This document shows, piece after piece, positions 17,141 to 27,078 of a stretch of 64,000 nt of DNA; positions within the stretch are counted from its first letter, which is position 1, and each line of letters begins with the position of its first letter. The position numbers and the translations under genes are program-made. The stretch is from Streptomyces chromofuscus (GTDB lineage: Bacteria > Actinomycetota > Actinomycetes > Streptomycetales > Streptomycetaceae): positions 2,666,001 through 2,730,000 of the forward strand of contig NZ_CP063374.1 in assembly GCF_015160875.1 (NCBI RefSeq), given 5' to 3'. The notes beneath the pieces were generated by a model. The model saw only the letters and a list, made by a program, of their open reading frames with translations. It was not told where the DNA came from and did no database searches.

Positions 17141-17364
17141 ATGATCCGCCGCGCCCCGCGCCTGCTCGCCGCCGCACTGGCGGCCGTCTGCCTGACCCAA
17201 CTCCCCGCCGCCCCCCACCGCCTCCGCCGCCGACACCTGCCCGAAACGAACGCGCGGTTCCCCGCACCCTCGAAAGGGCGCGGGGAACCGCGCGGTGGAC
17301 CGTGGACGACGCGCACCTGGCGGGGTGACCCCCGGCCGGGCAAGGGCGCCGCCGCGCCGATCGA

Positions 17365-17368
<4 letters not shown>
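17141..17368 (+). pseudogene. Remnant of a small secreted protein, frameshifted after the signal peptide
   Basis: ATG 17141 follows GGGAGG and opens a good signal peptide (MIRRAPRLLAAALAAVCL, then LPAAP). After a C-homopolymer around 17210-17215 the frame becomes Arg-rich nonsense; shifting by one base gives TASAADTCPK, with a normal Ala-x-Ala cleavage site. The frame then runs straight into the glyS terminator hairpin. I read this as the 5' end of a lost exported protein. It could instead be a very short real peptide of 75 residues. Confidence 0.4.
17251..17294. terminator. Strong hairpin terminator downstream of glyS
   Basis: Perfect 15-base arms (17251-17265 and 17280-17294) around a 14-base loop that can extend the stem. 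This is the widespread Streptomyces GCGGTTCCCCGC-type terminator. It lies downstream of glyS on the minus strand and can act in both directions. Confidence 0.85.
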
Positions 17369-18747
<1,379 letters not shown>

Positions 18748-18870
18748 GGTGCTCTCTTCATTACGACGACGGGCGACGAAGCGAGATGCTTCCAGCGAAT
18801 GATTCAGGTTACCGGCGCGGACTCCCCCTGAACCAAATCGGGCCGCTCCTCGAACCGAATCGGCGGTTTG

Positions 18871-18910
18871 TTGACAACGGTTTCCACTTTTGTTGAAAAT
18901 GACTCTCATG
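18871..18910 (+). promoter_or_regulatory. Promoter and Zur box of the zinc-uptake operon
   Basis: TTGACA (18871-18876), 18 bases, GAAAAT (18895-18900), then seven bases to ATG 18908 with no ribosome-binding site, so the mRNA is probably leaderless. The sequence TGAAAATGACTCTCA (18894-18908) matches the actinobacterial Zur consensus TGAAAATGATTTTCA closely and covers the -10 and start codon, explaining repression by zinc-loaded Zur. Confidence 0.75.
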
Positions 18911-19876
18911 AACATACGACGACGCCTCATACCCGCGGCAGCACTGGCCGCCCTCAGCCTCACTGCCGTCTCCGCCTGCTCCAGCGGCGGCGCGAGCGCG
19001 GAGAACGCGGGTACCACGGACAAGTTCGACGTCGTCGCCTCGTTCTACCCGATGCAGTTCCTGGCCGAGCAGATCGGCGGGGACCACGTGAACGTCACCA
19101 CCCTGACCGAGCCGGGTCAGGAGCCGCACGACCTGGAGATCAGCGCCCGGCAGACCGCGCAGCTCCAGGAGGCGGACGCCATCCTCTACCTCAAGAGCCT
19201 CCAGCCCGCCGTCGACGAGGCCGTCACCCAGTCCCAGGTGAAGACCAAGGTCGACGCGACGACGCTCACCTCTCTCGAGGAGCACGGCACCGAGGTCGGC
19301 GGCCACGCCGAGGAGCACGCCGAGGAGGACGGTCACGGCCACGAGGAGGAGGGCGGCCTCGACCCCCACGTCTGGCTGGACCCGGTGAAGTACGCGGAGA
19401 TCGCCGAGGGCGTCGGCGAGGCCTTCGAGAAGGCCGACCCCGACCACGCCGCGGACTACCGGAAGAACACCGCGGCCCTGATCAAGAAGCTCGACACCCT
19501 CGACACCGAGTTCACGGACGGCCTGCGGAACACCCGGACCAAGGTCTTCATCACCACGCACGCCGCCTTCGGCTACCTCGCCGAGCGCTACGGCCTCACC
19601 GAGGAGGCCATCAGCGGCCTGGACCCGGAGTCCGAGCCCAGCGGGGCCCGCGTGAAGGAGCTCGCCGAGATCGCCGGGGCCGACGGCGTGACCACGGTCT
19701 TCTACGAGACACTGGTGTCCGACAAGACCGCCAGGACCATCGCCCAGGACGCGAACCTGGAGACGGACGTCCTCGACCCGGTCGAGGGCATCACCGACAA
19801 GTCCCGGGGCGACGACTACATCCAGGTCATGCGGGCCAACCTCAAGGCGCTGCAGACGGCCCTGGAAGCCAAGTGA
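18908..19876 (+). CDS. znuA: Zinc ABC transporter substrate-binding lipoprotein
   Basis: A 322-residue cluster A-I binding protein delivering zinc to the ZnuBC-type importer. A lipoprotein signal with lipobox VSAC ends near residue 20. [20 protein letters not shown] and EPHDLEIS supply the first His ligand; a His/Glu-rich loop (about residues 130-155, [17 protein letters not shown]) and LDPHVWLDP follow, and [16 protein letters not shown] carries another His ligand. The acidic His loop is typical of zinc rather than manganese proteins. It overlaps the ATPase region by GTGA and is controlled by the Zur box over its start. Confidence 0.92.
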   Translation: MNIRRRLIPAAALAALSLTAVSACSSGGASAENAGTTDKFDVVASFYPMQFLAEQIGGDHVNVTTLTEPGQEPHDLEISARQTAQLQEADAILYLKSLQPAVDEAVTQSQVKTKVDATTLTSLEEHGTEVGGHAEEHAEEDGHGHEEEGGLDPHVWLDPVKYAEIAEGVGEAFEKADPDHAADYRKNTAALIKKLDTLDTEFTDGLRNTRTKVFITTHAAFGYLAERYGLTEEAISGLDPESEPSGARVKELAEIAGADGVTTVFYETLVSDKTARTIAQDANLETDVLDPVEGITDKSRGDDYIQVMRANLKALQTALEAK

Positions 19877-19893
19877 CCGTTACGGAGGACGCC

Positions 19894-20670
19894 ATGGGCG
19901 CCACGGGAGAGTCCGTCATATCCATGCGCGGTGTCCGCGCCGACCTGGGCTCGCGGCCCGTGCTGCGCGGCATCGACCTCACCGTGCGCCGCGGCGAGGT
20001 CGTCGCGCTGCTCGGCGCGAACGGCTCGGGCAAGTCGACGGCGGTGCGCAGCGTCATCGGGCAGGTGCCGGTCGGCGCCGGGCAGATCGAGCTGTTCGGG
20101 ACGCCGCGGGACCGGTTCCGCGACTGGGCGCGGGTGGGATACGTCCCGCAGCGCACCACCGCCGCGGGCGGGGTGCCCGCCACGGTGACCGAGGTGGTCT
20201 CCTCCGGGCGGCTCGCCAGGGCCCGCTTCGGGCTGCTGCGCAAGGCGGACCACGAGGCGGTACGCCGGGCCCTGGAGCTGGTCGGCATGGCCGACCGGGC
20301 CAGGGACTCCGTGGGCGCCCTCTCCGGAGGCCAGCACCAGCGGGTGCTGATCGCCCGGGCCCTCGCCTGCGAACCCGAGCTGCTGATCATGGACGAGCCG
20401 ATGGCGGGCGTCGACCTGACCAGCCAGGAGGTGCTCGCGCGGACCCTCAGGGACCAGGTCGCCTCCGGTACGACGGTCCTGCTCGTCCTGCACGAACTGG
20501 GCCCGCTGGAGCCGCTGATCGACCGGGCGGTCGTGCTGCGCGACGGCTGCGTGCTGCACGACGGCCCGCCGCCGAAGGCGGTCGGCCAGCACGCGCTGCC
20601 CGGCCACGACCACGTCCACCCCCACGCGGCGCACGACGCCGAACCGATCCGCACGGGACTGCTCAGCTGA
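19894..20670 (+). CDS. znuC: Zinc ABC transporter ATP-binding protein
   Basis: A 258-residue ABC ATPase with Walker A GANGSGKST (about residue 40), signature LSGGQHQR (about 140), Walker B LLIMDEP and the switch His in VLHELG. The tail is His-rich (GHDHVHPHAAHD), as in many zinc importers. ATG 19894 has GGAGG five bases upstream; GTG 19873, overlapping the stop of znuA, is an alternative adding seven residues. Followed without gap by the permease. Confidence 0.92.
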   Translation: MGATGESVISMRGVRADLGSRPVLRGIDLTVRRGEVVALLGANGSGKSTAVRSVIGQVPVGAGQIELFGTPRDRFRDWARVGYVPQRTTAAGGVPATVTEVVSSGRLARARFGLLRKADHEAVRRALELVGMADRARDSVGALSGGQHQRVLIARALACEPELLIMDEPMAGVDLTSQEVLARTLRDQVASGTTVLLVLHELGPLEPLIDRAVVLRDGCVLHDGPPPKAVGQHALPGHDHVHPHAAHDAEPIRTGLLS

Positions 20671-21572
20671 TGGAATTCCTCGACTACGCCTTCATGCAGC
20701 GGGCCCTGCTCGCCGCGGTCCTGGTCGGCATCACGGCCCCCGCGATCGGCATCTACCTCGTGCAGCGCCGCCAGGCCCTGATGGGCGACGGCATCGGCCA
20801 TGTCGCCATGACCGGCGTCGGCCTGGGTTTCCTGCTCTCCTGGTCGCCGGTGTGGATGGCGACGCTGGTGTCCGTCCTGGGCGCGGTGCTCATGGAGCTG
20901 ATCCGCTGGTTCGGCCGGACCCGCGGCGACATCGCCCTCGCGATGCTCTTCTACGGCGGCATGGCCGGCGGCGTGATGTTCATCAACCTCGCGCCGACCG
21001 GCTCCAACGCGAACCTCACGTCGTACCTCTTCGGCTCCCTGTCGACGGTCAGCGCGTCGGACGTGACCGCGATCTGCCTGCTCGCGGCCTTCGTGGTCCT
21101 GGTCACCGTCGGGCTGCGCCGGCAGCTGTTCGCGGTCAGCCAGGACGAGGAGTTCGCGCGGGTGACGGGGCTTCCGGTGCGGGCGCTGAACCTGCTGACG
21201 GCGATCACCGCGGCCGTCACGGTCACCGTGGCGATGCGGGTGGTCGGCCTGCTGCTGGTGTCCGCGCTGATGGTGGTGCCGGTGGCCGCCGCCCAGCAGC
21301 TCACGCGCAGCTTCGCGGCGACGTTCGCGATCGCGGTCGCCATCGGCGTGGCCGTCACCCTCGGCGGCACGGTCACCTCGTACTACCAGGACGTTCCGCC
21401 CGGCGCGACCATCGTGCTGCTGACCATCGGCGCGTTCGTCGTGCTGACCGCGCTGGCGGCTCCGCTGGCCCGGCGGCGCGCGCGGGCCCTGGCCGCGGCG
21501 CAGCCCGCGGGGGACCCGGCGGAGTGCGCGATTCCGGCCACGCGGGGCGCCGACGACGAGATCGGCGTCTGA
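20670..21572 (+). CDS. znuB: Zinc ABC transporter permease
   Basis: A 300-residue protein with about eight hydrophobic helices of the ABC-3 family. It opens FLDYAFMQRALLAAVLVG and has the conserved RRQALMGDGIGHVAMTGVGLG stretch near residue 45 and VGLLLVSALMVVPVAAAQ near residue 195. The ATG overlaps the znuC stop (TGATG), so both are made from one mRNA. It forms the membrane channel of the ZnuABC-type zinc importer. Confidence 0.93.
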   Translation: MEFLDYAFMQRALLAAVLVGITAPAIGIYLVQRRQALMGDGIGHVAMTGVGLGFLLSWSPVWMATLVSVLGAVLMELIRWFGRTRGDIALAMLFYGGMAGGVMFINLAPTGSNANLTSYLFGSLSTVSASDVTAICLLAAFVVLVTVGLRRQLFAVSQDEEFARVTGLPVRALNLLTAITAAVTVTVAMRVVGLLLVSALMVVPVAAAQQLTRSFAATFAIAVAIGVAVTLGGTVTSYYQDVPPGATIVLLTIGAFVVLTALAAPLARRRARALAAAQPAGDPAECAIPATRGADDEIGV

Positions 21573-21631
21573 CCGCGCCCGGTGCGGGCTGGCACAATGG
21601 CCCGTCAGAAACAGAGGCAAGGAGGCAACCG

Positions 21632-22051
21632 GTGACCACCGCTGGACCGCCCGTGAAGGGCCGCGCCACCCGGCAGCGTGCCGCCGTGGCGGCAGCCCTG
21701 GAAGAGGTCGAGGAGTTCCGCAGCGCGCAGGAACTGCACGACATGCTCAAGCACAAGGGCGACGCCGTCGGGCTCACCACGGTCTACCGCACCCTCCAGT
21801 CCCTCGCCGACGCCGGTGAGGTCGACGTCCTGCGCACCGCCGACGGCGAGTCCGTCTACCGCCGCTGCTCCACCGGCGAGCACCACCATCACCTCGTCTG
21901 CCGTGGCTGCGGCAAGGCGGTCGAGGTGGAGGGCCCTGCGGTCGAGACGTGGGCGGAGGCCATCGCCTCCGAGCACGGCTTCGTCAACGTGGCGCACACG
22001 GTGGAGATCTTCGGCACCTGCGCGGACTGCGCGGCTGCCTGCGGCGCCTGA
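21632..22051 (+). CDS. zur: Fur-family metal regulator, probably Zur
   Basis: A 139-residue repressor. Winged helix in the first 80 residues (RATRQRAAVAAALEE, GLTTVYRTLQSLADAGEVD), then a dimerisation/metal domain with HHHHLVCRGCGKAVEVEG and a C-terminal CADCAAAC that complete the structural zinc site. Position directly after the ZnuABC operon, and the Zur box at 18894-18908, point to Zur rather than an iron or nickel sensor; that is inference from context. GTG 21632 has GGAGG upstream with good spacing. Confidence 0.88.
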   Translation: MTTAGPPVKGRATRQRAAVAAALEEVEEFRSAQELHDMLKHKGDAVGLTTVYRTLQSLADAGEVDVLRTADGESVYRRCSTGEHHHHLVCRGCGKAVEVEGPAVETWAEAIASEHGFVNVAHTVEIFGTCADCAAACGA

Positions 22052-22069
22052 GGCCGTCGGGACAGGCGC
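22044..22069. terminator. Short hairpin at the end of zur
   Basis: GCGCCTG (22044-22050) pairs with CAGGCGC (22063-22069). It overlaps the zur stop and lies in the 19-base gap to the convergent membrane-protein gene. Confidence 0.45.
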
Positions 22070-22070
22070 T

Positions 22071-22436
22071 TCAGGGCAGCATGTCGCCGCGGTTCACGCA
22101 GGAGTAGGAGCCGTCGTCGTTGCGTCCCACGCTGTCGTAGGACCAGCAGTGCAGCATCGGCGCGAGCGTCCACATCCGCAGCACGATGAGGGCCGCGATG
22201 CAGGCGGCGGTGATCCACCCCGCGTACGACCGCGGGCCGGTCAGCGCGAGACCGCCCGCGGTGACCAGGACGGCGAAGACCAGCATCCAGACGACCACCG
22301 GGGCCAGGTTCTCCCGCAGCCCCGGAAACGTCTCCATCTCGACCGTGCCGAGGAAGGCGAACAGCACGACCAGCCCGGCGAAGGCGAACACGACGGCCGC
22401 CGCGCAGCCCCGGGCGAGCCTCGTGCGGCGGCTCAT
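22071..22436 (-). CDS. Small membrane protein of unknown function
   Basis: A 121-residue protein with three predicted hydrophobic helices (about 10-30, 45-65 and 70-90), followed by a short extracytoplasmic tail with two Cys residues (HCWSYDS and SYSCVNRG) that could form a disulfide. I do not recognise a family. It overlaps the upstream gene by ATGA, so it is co-translated with the YcxB-like protein. Confidence 0.7.
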   Translation of the reverse strand: MSRRTRLARGCAAAVVFAFAGLVVLFAFLGTVEMETFPGLRENLAPVVVWMLVFAVLVTAGGLALTGPRSYAGWITAACIAALIVLRMWTLAPMLHCWSYDSVGRNDDGSYSCVNRGDMLP

Positions 22437-22957
22437 ACGACGGGCAGACGCCGGGCCAGCAGCGCGCGCAGCCGGTCCGCGTCGGCCTCGGCGCGCAGCC
22501 CGCGCTTGGGCAGCACCTCGACGAGCAGGATGTTCGGGTCGCGGCTGAGCAGCACGAAGTGGTCGCGGGTCTCGCGGTGGCCGCGGAACACCGACCAGCG
22601 CTGTTCGAGCGTCACATACCGGGTTTCGGTCCTGATCCCGTCGTCGGTGACGGTGGCGCGGTACTCGCCCTGCCAGGAGACCGTGCGCAGCGCGTGGTGG
22701 GCCTGCGCGTGCGGCATCGCCCAGATGACGGCGGCGCAGAAGACGGCGAGGACGAAGGAGAGCGCCGAGCCCTTCGTGGAGACGGCGCTCTGGGCGGCGA
22801 GGGCGAGGAAGACCGCGGTCAGGGCCCAGCGGAGCAGGTGCAGGTGCCGGACCCGCTCCCGTACCCCGACACCGGCGCGCAGATCGCCCCGGGTCGGCCG
22901 GTACGCCAGTTCCACCTCGTCGTGCGTGACGGGATCCCGCCCCATGTCCATGACCAT
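22433..22957 (-). CDS. YcxB-like membrane protein
   Basis: A 174-residue protein with a cytoplasmic N-terminus of about 40 residues, two hydrophobic helices (about 43-62 and 66-84) and a C-terminal cytoplasmic beta domain (WQGEYRATVTDDGIRTET ... FVLLSRDPNILLVEVLPKRGL) like the YcxB domain of unknown role. Three in-frame ATGs within 13 codons leave the start uncertain; TACGAT lies eight bases before the first, and there is no ribosome-binding site. Confidence 0.7.
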   Translation of the reverse strand: MVMDMGRDPVTHDEVELAYRPTRGDLRAGVGVRERVRHLHLLRWALTAVFLALAAQSAVSTKGSALSFVLAVFCAAVIWAMPHAQAHHALRTVSWQGEYRATVTDDGIRTETRYVTLEQRWSVFRGHRETRDHFVLLSRDPNILLVEVLPKRGLRAEADADRLRALLARRLPVV

Positions 22958-22981
22958 GAGGCGGGATCGTACCGCCAGTGA

Positions 22982-23818
22982 TCAGCTTTCCTGCTTGCCC
23001 TCCATGGCCAGCAGTTCCTCGTTCGGGATGGCGCCGCCGAAGCGGCGGTCCCGGGACGCGTACTCCACGCAGGCCCGCCACAGGTCGCGGCGGTCGAAGT
23101 CCGGCCACAGCACGTCCTGGAAGACCATCTCGGCGTAGGCGCTCTGCCAGAGCAGGTAGTTGGAGGTGCGCTGCTCGCCGCTGGGGCGCAGGAACATGTC
23201 GACGTCCGGCATGTCCGGGTAGTAGAGGTAGTTCGCGAAGGTCTTCTCGGTGACCTTCGACGGATCCAGGCGCCCGGCCTTCACGTCCTGCGCCAGCGCC
23301 AGGGCCGCGTCGGCGATCTCGGCGCGGCCGCCGTAGTTCATGCAGAAGTACAGGGTCAGCCGGTCGTTGCCCTTGGTCTGCTCCTGCGCGACCTGGAGCT
23401 CCTTGGCGACCGACTTCCACAGCTTGGGCATCCGGCCCACCCAGCGCACCCGCACGCCGAGTTCGTCGAGCTGGTCGCGGGTCTTGCGGATGAAGTCGCG
23501 GTTGAAGTTCATCAGGAAGCGCACCTCGTCCGGCGACCGCTTCCAGTTCTCGGTGGAGAAGGCGTACAGCGAGATCGCCCCGACGCCCATCTCGATCGCG
23601 CCCTGGAGCACGTCCAGCACCCGCTCGGCGCCGACCTTGTGCCCCTCGGTGCGCGGCAGCCCGCGCTCCTTGGCCCAGCGTCCGTTGCCGTCCATGACGA
23701 TCGCCACGTGGCGGGGGACCAGCTCCCCCGGCAGCTTCGGCGCGCGGGCACCGGACGGGTGCGGCTCCGGCGTCTTGTACTCGCGCCGCTGGCGCCCCAG
23801 GAACCCGCGTACGGCCAT
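22982..23818 (-). CDS. uppS: Isoprenyl (polyprenyl diphosphate) transferase
   Basis: A 278-residue cis-prenyltransferase condensing isopentenyl diphosphate into the lipid carrier for peptidoglycan. [25 protein letters not shown] holds the catalytic Asp and diphosphate-binding Arg residues; [42 protein letters not shown] and DVLWPDF complete the family signature. Family length is about 250; the extra ~25 N-terminal residues are normal in Streptomyces. ATG 23818 has GGGAG and GAGAAG upstream. Just downstream of recO with a 23-base gap, likely the same operon. Confidence 0.94.
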   Translation of the reverse strand: MAVRGFLGRQRREYKTPEPHPSGARAPKLPGELVPRHVAIVMDGNGRWAKERGLPRTEGHKVGAERVLDVLQGAIEMGVGAISLYAFSTENWKRSPDEVRFLMNFNRDFIRKTRDQLDELGVRVRWVGRMPKLWKSVAKELQVAQEQTKGNDRLTLYFCMNYGGRAEIADAALALAQDVKAGRLDPSKVTEKTFANYLYYPDMPDVDMFLRPSGEQRTSNYLLWQSAYAEMVFQDVLWPDFDRRDLWRACVEYASRDRRFGGAIPNEELLAMEGKQES

Positions 23819-23841
23819 GTGCTTCTCGTCTCCCTCAGCTC

Positions 23842-24588
23842 TTACTTCTCGACGTACCGAAGTGAGCGCAGCCCGCGCTCCAGGTGCCAGTGCAGATACG
23901 CGGACACCAGCCCGCTGCCCTCCCGCACGTACCGCGGCTCGCACGCGTCCGCGGTCTCCCAGTCTCCCGTAAGCAGCGCCCCGAGGAGTTCCAGGGTCCG
24001 GGGCGAGGGGACGACGCTCCCCGGCACCCGGCAGTCCCCGCAGACCGAGCCGCCGGACGACACCGAGAAGAACCGGTTCGGGCCGGGCAGACCGCACTTC
24101 ACGCAGTCGCTGAAGCTGGGCGCGTAGCCGTTGACGGCGAGGGAGCGCAGCAGGAAGGCGTCGAGGACGAGGTGCGGGGCGTGCTCGCCGCGGGCGAGGG
24201 TGCGCAGGGCGCCGACCAGCAGCAGGTACTGCTGCACGGCCGGCTCGCCCTCGTGGTCCGTGAACCGCTCCGCCGTCTCCAGCATCGCCGTCCCGGCGGT
24301 GTACCGCGCGTAGTCGGTGACGATGCCGCCGCCGTACGGCGCGATGGTCTCGCTCTGCGTGCACAGCGGCAGCCCGCGGCCCACCAGCTCACTGCCGCGC
24401 GCGAAGAACTGCACGTCGACGTGGGAGAACGGCTCCAGCCGGGCCCCGAACTTGGACTTCGTCCGCCGCACGCCGCGCGCCACCGCCCGCACCCGCCCGT
24501 GCCCCCGCGTGAGCAGCGTGATGATCCGGTCGGCCTCACCCAGCTTCTGGGTGCGCAGGACGACGCCGTCGTCCCGGAACAGGCTCAT
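23842..24588 (-). CDS. recO: DNA repair protein RecO
   Basis: A 248-residue recombination mediator that loads RecA with RecR. It has the N-terminal OB fold ([28 protein letters not shown]) and the helical C-terminal domain with a four-Cys zinc finger (CVKCGLPGP ... CGDCRVPG), both complete. The start codon has no ribosome-binding site of its own: it overlaps, as ATGA, the stop of a small upstream ORF (24585-24713) that is a decayed duplicate of recO's own first 21 codons and does carry a ribosome-binding site. RecO translation is therefore probably coupled to that ORF. Confidence 0.93.
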   Translation of the reverse strand: MSLFRDDGVVLRTQKLGEADRIITLLTRGHGRVRAVARGVRRTKSKFGARLEPFSHVDVQFFARGSELVGRGLPLCTQSETIAPYGGGIVTDYARYTAGTAMLETAERFTDHEGEPAVQQYLLLVGALRTLARGEHAPHLVLDAFLLRSLAVNGYAPSFSDCVKCGLPGPNRFFSVSSGGSVCGDCRVPGSVVPSPRTLELLGALLTGDWETADACEPRYVREGSGLVSAYLHWHLERGLRSLRYVEK

Positions 24589-24713
24589 CGCGCACCGCCG
24601 TGCGGCCGCCGGGGGTGCGCGGGCCGTTCCCCGCGGGACCGCGGCACGGTCCGCTCCGCCTCACCCGGCTTCCGGGTGCGCGGCACGGGGACGTCGGCGC
24701 GGGACAGGCTCAT
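24585..24713 (-). CDS. 42-residue upstream ORF derived from a duplication of the recO start
   Basis: ATG 24713 has AGGAGA about ten bases upstream; the ORF runs 42 codons and stops at TGA 24585, overlapping the recO ATG. Its first 63 bases match the first 63 bases of recO at 51 positions, including the first 10 bases, CGCACC, GGTGAG and the final CGG. The protein (MSLSRADVPVPRTRKPGEAER, then Arg/Pro-rich) has lost the hydrophobic OB-fold pattern, so it is not a working RecO fragment. Its role, if any, would be to bring ribosomes to recO. Confidence 0.6.
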   Translation of the reverse strand: MSLSRADVPVPRTRKPGEAERTVPRSRGERPAHPRRPHGGAR

Positions 24714-24747
24714 GCCGCCATTCTCTCCTACGCGGGCGGCGCGTCCT

Positions 24748-24981
24748 TCAAGGAACCTCGCCCCGGCTGCGGGCGTTCGCGTACGCGGTCGCCGCGCTCA
24801 GCCGCTCCGCCGCGGTGGCCTTGCGCAGGGCCTCCGGGTCGCAGTCCCACTCCTTTCCGCCGCCGACGGCTCTCAGCTGCACGTACGGCCCCTCGTGGCC
24901 CATGACGATCCCCACCTTCCCGCTGTGGGCGTCCACGACGTACGAGCCGATCGGCGGCTTCGGCGGCTTCTTCGACTTCAT
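24748..24981 (-). CDS. Small conserved protein of unknown function
   Basis: A 77-residue protein: a Lys/Pro-rich start, then a small beta-rich core (GSYVVDAHSGKVGIVMGHEGPYVQLRAVGGGKEW) resembling an SH3-like barrel, ending in a helix (LRKATAAERLSAATAYANARS). ATG 24981 has GGAAG upstream. I have no function to assign; the location beside recO is recurrent in Streptomyces as far as I recall. Confidence 0.65.
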   Translation of the reverse strand: MKSKKPPKPPIGSYVVDAHSGKVGIVMGHEGPYVQLRAVGGGKEWDCDPEALRKATAAERLSAATAYANARSRGEVP

Positions 24982-25372
24982 CGGCTTCCGGCCTTTTCCA
25001 GTGCGGCGTGCAATTGCATCACCGTGTGGTTCCCCGGCCCCTTCGTGTTTCACTCTTCGCGACCCCCCGGCCACGCGCTGCCTCTACACTCGGCGGGAGT
25101 CCGGCCCGCGGACGGGGCCGCGCAGGGAGCGCTGCGGGGGTGAACCCTCGGCCTCGCCACACCCCGCACCGCCTCGGCGTCCGGGCGGCCGTCCTCCGTA
25201 CGAGAAGGGCGCGCCGAGCCCGGCCAGGTACCCGCTGACCGACGGCATGCCCCGCACCGTGATGCTGTGCGCCGCCCGGCCCTTCCCGCCGAAGGAGCCG
25301 TCCGTGCGGATCACCCGGGGTCCGCCGTTCGGACGGGCCGGCGTCGCGGGCCCCGGCGCGACCGGTCCCGGG
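24982..25372. other. Intergenic stretch without a recognisable gene
   Basis: 391 bases of very GC-rich sequence. I see no protein with family-like composition in any frame and no clear terminator or promoter. It may contain the promoter of the small gene ending at 24748. Confidence 0.5.
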
Positions 25373-25807
25373 TCAGCGTTCGGACAGGGGCGCCGGGGCC
25401 TCCTGGACCGTCCAGCCGTTGCCGTCGGGGTCCTGGAAGAAGAGGAAGGAGTTCCACTTCTCCTCGCCCCGGCCCTCCGCCCAGCCGGACGCGTCGACGT
25501 GCAGGACGGGGGTGACCTCGACCCCGCGACCGACCAGCTCGGCGCGGGCCGCCTCGATGTCCGTGACACACAGCTGCAGGCCCTGGAAGGAGCCGGGGAC
25601 CATCCGGGACCGGCCCGGCGAGTCCGGCAGGCCGGACTCCAGCACGATGGAGCAGCGCGAGCCGGGCGGGGTGAGCTGGACGAAGCGGCCGCCCGCGAAG
25701 TACGCCGCGTCGATGTCGGTGTGGAAACCGCACCGGTCCTCGTAGAAGGCCTTGGCCCGGTCCAGGTCGGCGACCGGCACGGCGATCACCTCCAGGGTCC
25801 ATTCCAT
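25373..25807 (-). CDS. VOC (glyoxalase/bleomycin-resistance fold) protein
   Basis: A 144-residue protein of two beta-alpha-beta-beta-beta units. EVIAVPVADLDRAKAFYEDRCGF opens the first; LQLCVTDIEAARAELVGRGVEV opens the second; SFLFFQDPDGNGWTVQE closes with the usual FxDPDGN metal-side motif. Family members include isomerases, dioxygenases and antibiotic-binding proteins; function cannot be narrowed. AGGAGG lies eight bases before ATG 25807. Confidence 0.82.
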   Translation of the reverse strand: MEWTLEVIAVPVADLDRAKAFYEDRCGFHTDIDAAYFAGGRFVQLTPPGSRCSIVLESGLPDSPGRSRMVPGSFQGLQLCVTDIEAARAELVGRGVEVTPVLHVDASGWAEGRGEEKWNSFLFFQDPDGNGWTVQEAPAPLSER

Positions 25808-25937
25808 ACGCGCACCTCCTCGGCCATGATCGCCCGGCGGTGCGGGCCGCGCCCGTCGACCGCGGCGGACGTGCGCGGGGGCCGGTACACGACCGCGGCC
25901 TGCGGCTCGCCGTCCGCTCACCCGTCGGCGCCGGACC

Positions 25938-26381
25938 TCACCCGACGCCGAACCCGCGGACGTACCGGTGCTGCCACGGTGTCTCGACCGCCCGCCGGTC
26001 ATAGCGCGCCCGGACGTACGTCACGGCCTCCCGCGGCGGAACGCCGTCCAGGACCGCGAGGCAGGCCAGCGCCGTCCCCGTCCGTCCGCGCCCTCCCCCG
26101 CACGCGATCTCCACCGGTTCCTCGGCGGCCCGCTCCCAGGCCTCGGTCAGCGCCGCCCGGGCGTCGGCCCGGTCCTTCGGGAGGCGGAAGTCGGGCCATG
26201 GGATCCAGCGGAACTCCCAGGGGAAGGCCTCGGGCGGCCTGCCCAGGAGGTAGACGCCGTACGACGGGGCGGGCGCCGCCGCGTCCAGGGGGCGGCGCAG
26301 GCCCCGGCCGCGGACCAGACGGCCCGACGGCAGCCGGAGCACGCCCGGCCCCTGCTCGTCCCATCCGTCGATCGTCGCCAT
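25938..26381 (-). CDS. Protein-tyrosine-phosphatase-family protein
   Basis: A 147-residue single-domain protein. The Cys-loop reads ACGGGRGRTGTALACLA near residue 93: the CX5R core with following Thr is intact, but the His that normally precedes the Cys is Ala. The general acid Asp may be in WPDFRLP near residue 63. This variant is seen in a recurring Streptomyces subgroup, so it is probably a real phosphatase with changed Cys pKa; substrate unknown. It is followed by 130 bases without a gene and then the VOC gene on the same strand. Confidence 0.75.
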   Translation of the reverse strand: MATIDGWDEQGPGVLRLPSGRLVRGRGLRRPLDAAAPAPSYGVYLLGRPPEAFPWEFRWIPWPDFRLPKDRADARAALTEAWERAAEEPVEIACGGGRGRTGTALACLAVLDGVPPREAVTYVRARYDRRAVETPWQHRYVRGFGVG

Positions 26382-27078
26382 GGAGTCATTCCAACGTGCC
26401 CGCCGCGCCGGGGCAACCGAATCCCGCGAACCGGTGGCCAGGACGGCGGGGGGATGCTCGCCGCGGACCGAACCGGGGGACGACTCCGCCGTGACGGCTT
26501 CCGCGCCCTCAGTCGGCCCTCTGAGCCACGGAAGTGACGTGCCGTCGCACGCTGCGCGCCCTGCGCGGCACGGGTGCGCGGTGCGGTGATGATGGCGCGG
26601 TGACGGTGAACGGTGAGCTCGGGGGACGGTCCGTCCGGGCGGTCACGGACGCCGGCGACGCGAGGCGGGACCGTCCGGAAGGCACCGAGCCCTTCGGGCA
26701 CGAACGCGCTGCCGGCGACACGCACAGCGGCGGGTGCGTGCGCGGCTGGAGCCCTCCGAGGGACCGCCCCACGCGTCCCCCCACCGCCGCCGGGAGAGCG
26801 TCGCGCGGGGAGTCGCGGCAGGTCCCGGGCGCCCGCATCGGCTCGGGCGCGGTGGGCAGCGGCGTGGCGGCCGGGAGTCCGCGGCCCGGGAACAGCCGGG
26901 CGACCGTGCGCCGCGTCCGGCGGTCGCTCGACGCCCCGGGCATGCGCCGCACCGTACGCGGCGGGGGCGTCCCGCCTCAGGCGTCGGCGTCCGCGTCGGC
27001 GTCGCCATGCGTCAACTCCGCCGTTTCGTACGGTCATCGGCGCGGCCCGTGGCGGATACGCCATTCGCACGCGATCTC
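26382..27078. other. Long gap without a convincing gene
   Basis: Almost 700 bases before the promoter of the ABC operon. All frames are partly open because of high GC, but none shows a start with a ribosome-binding site plus protein-like composition; products are Arg/Pro/Ala-rich. A short GCGTCGGCGTC simple repeat is at about 26977-27003. Probably decayed sequence. Confidence 0.5.
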
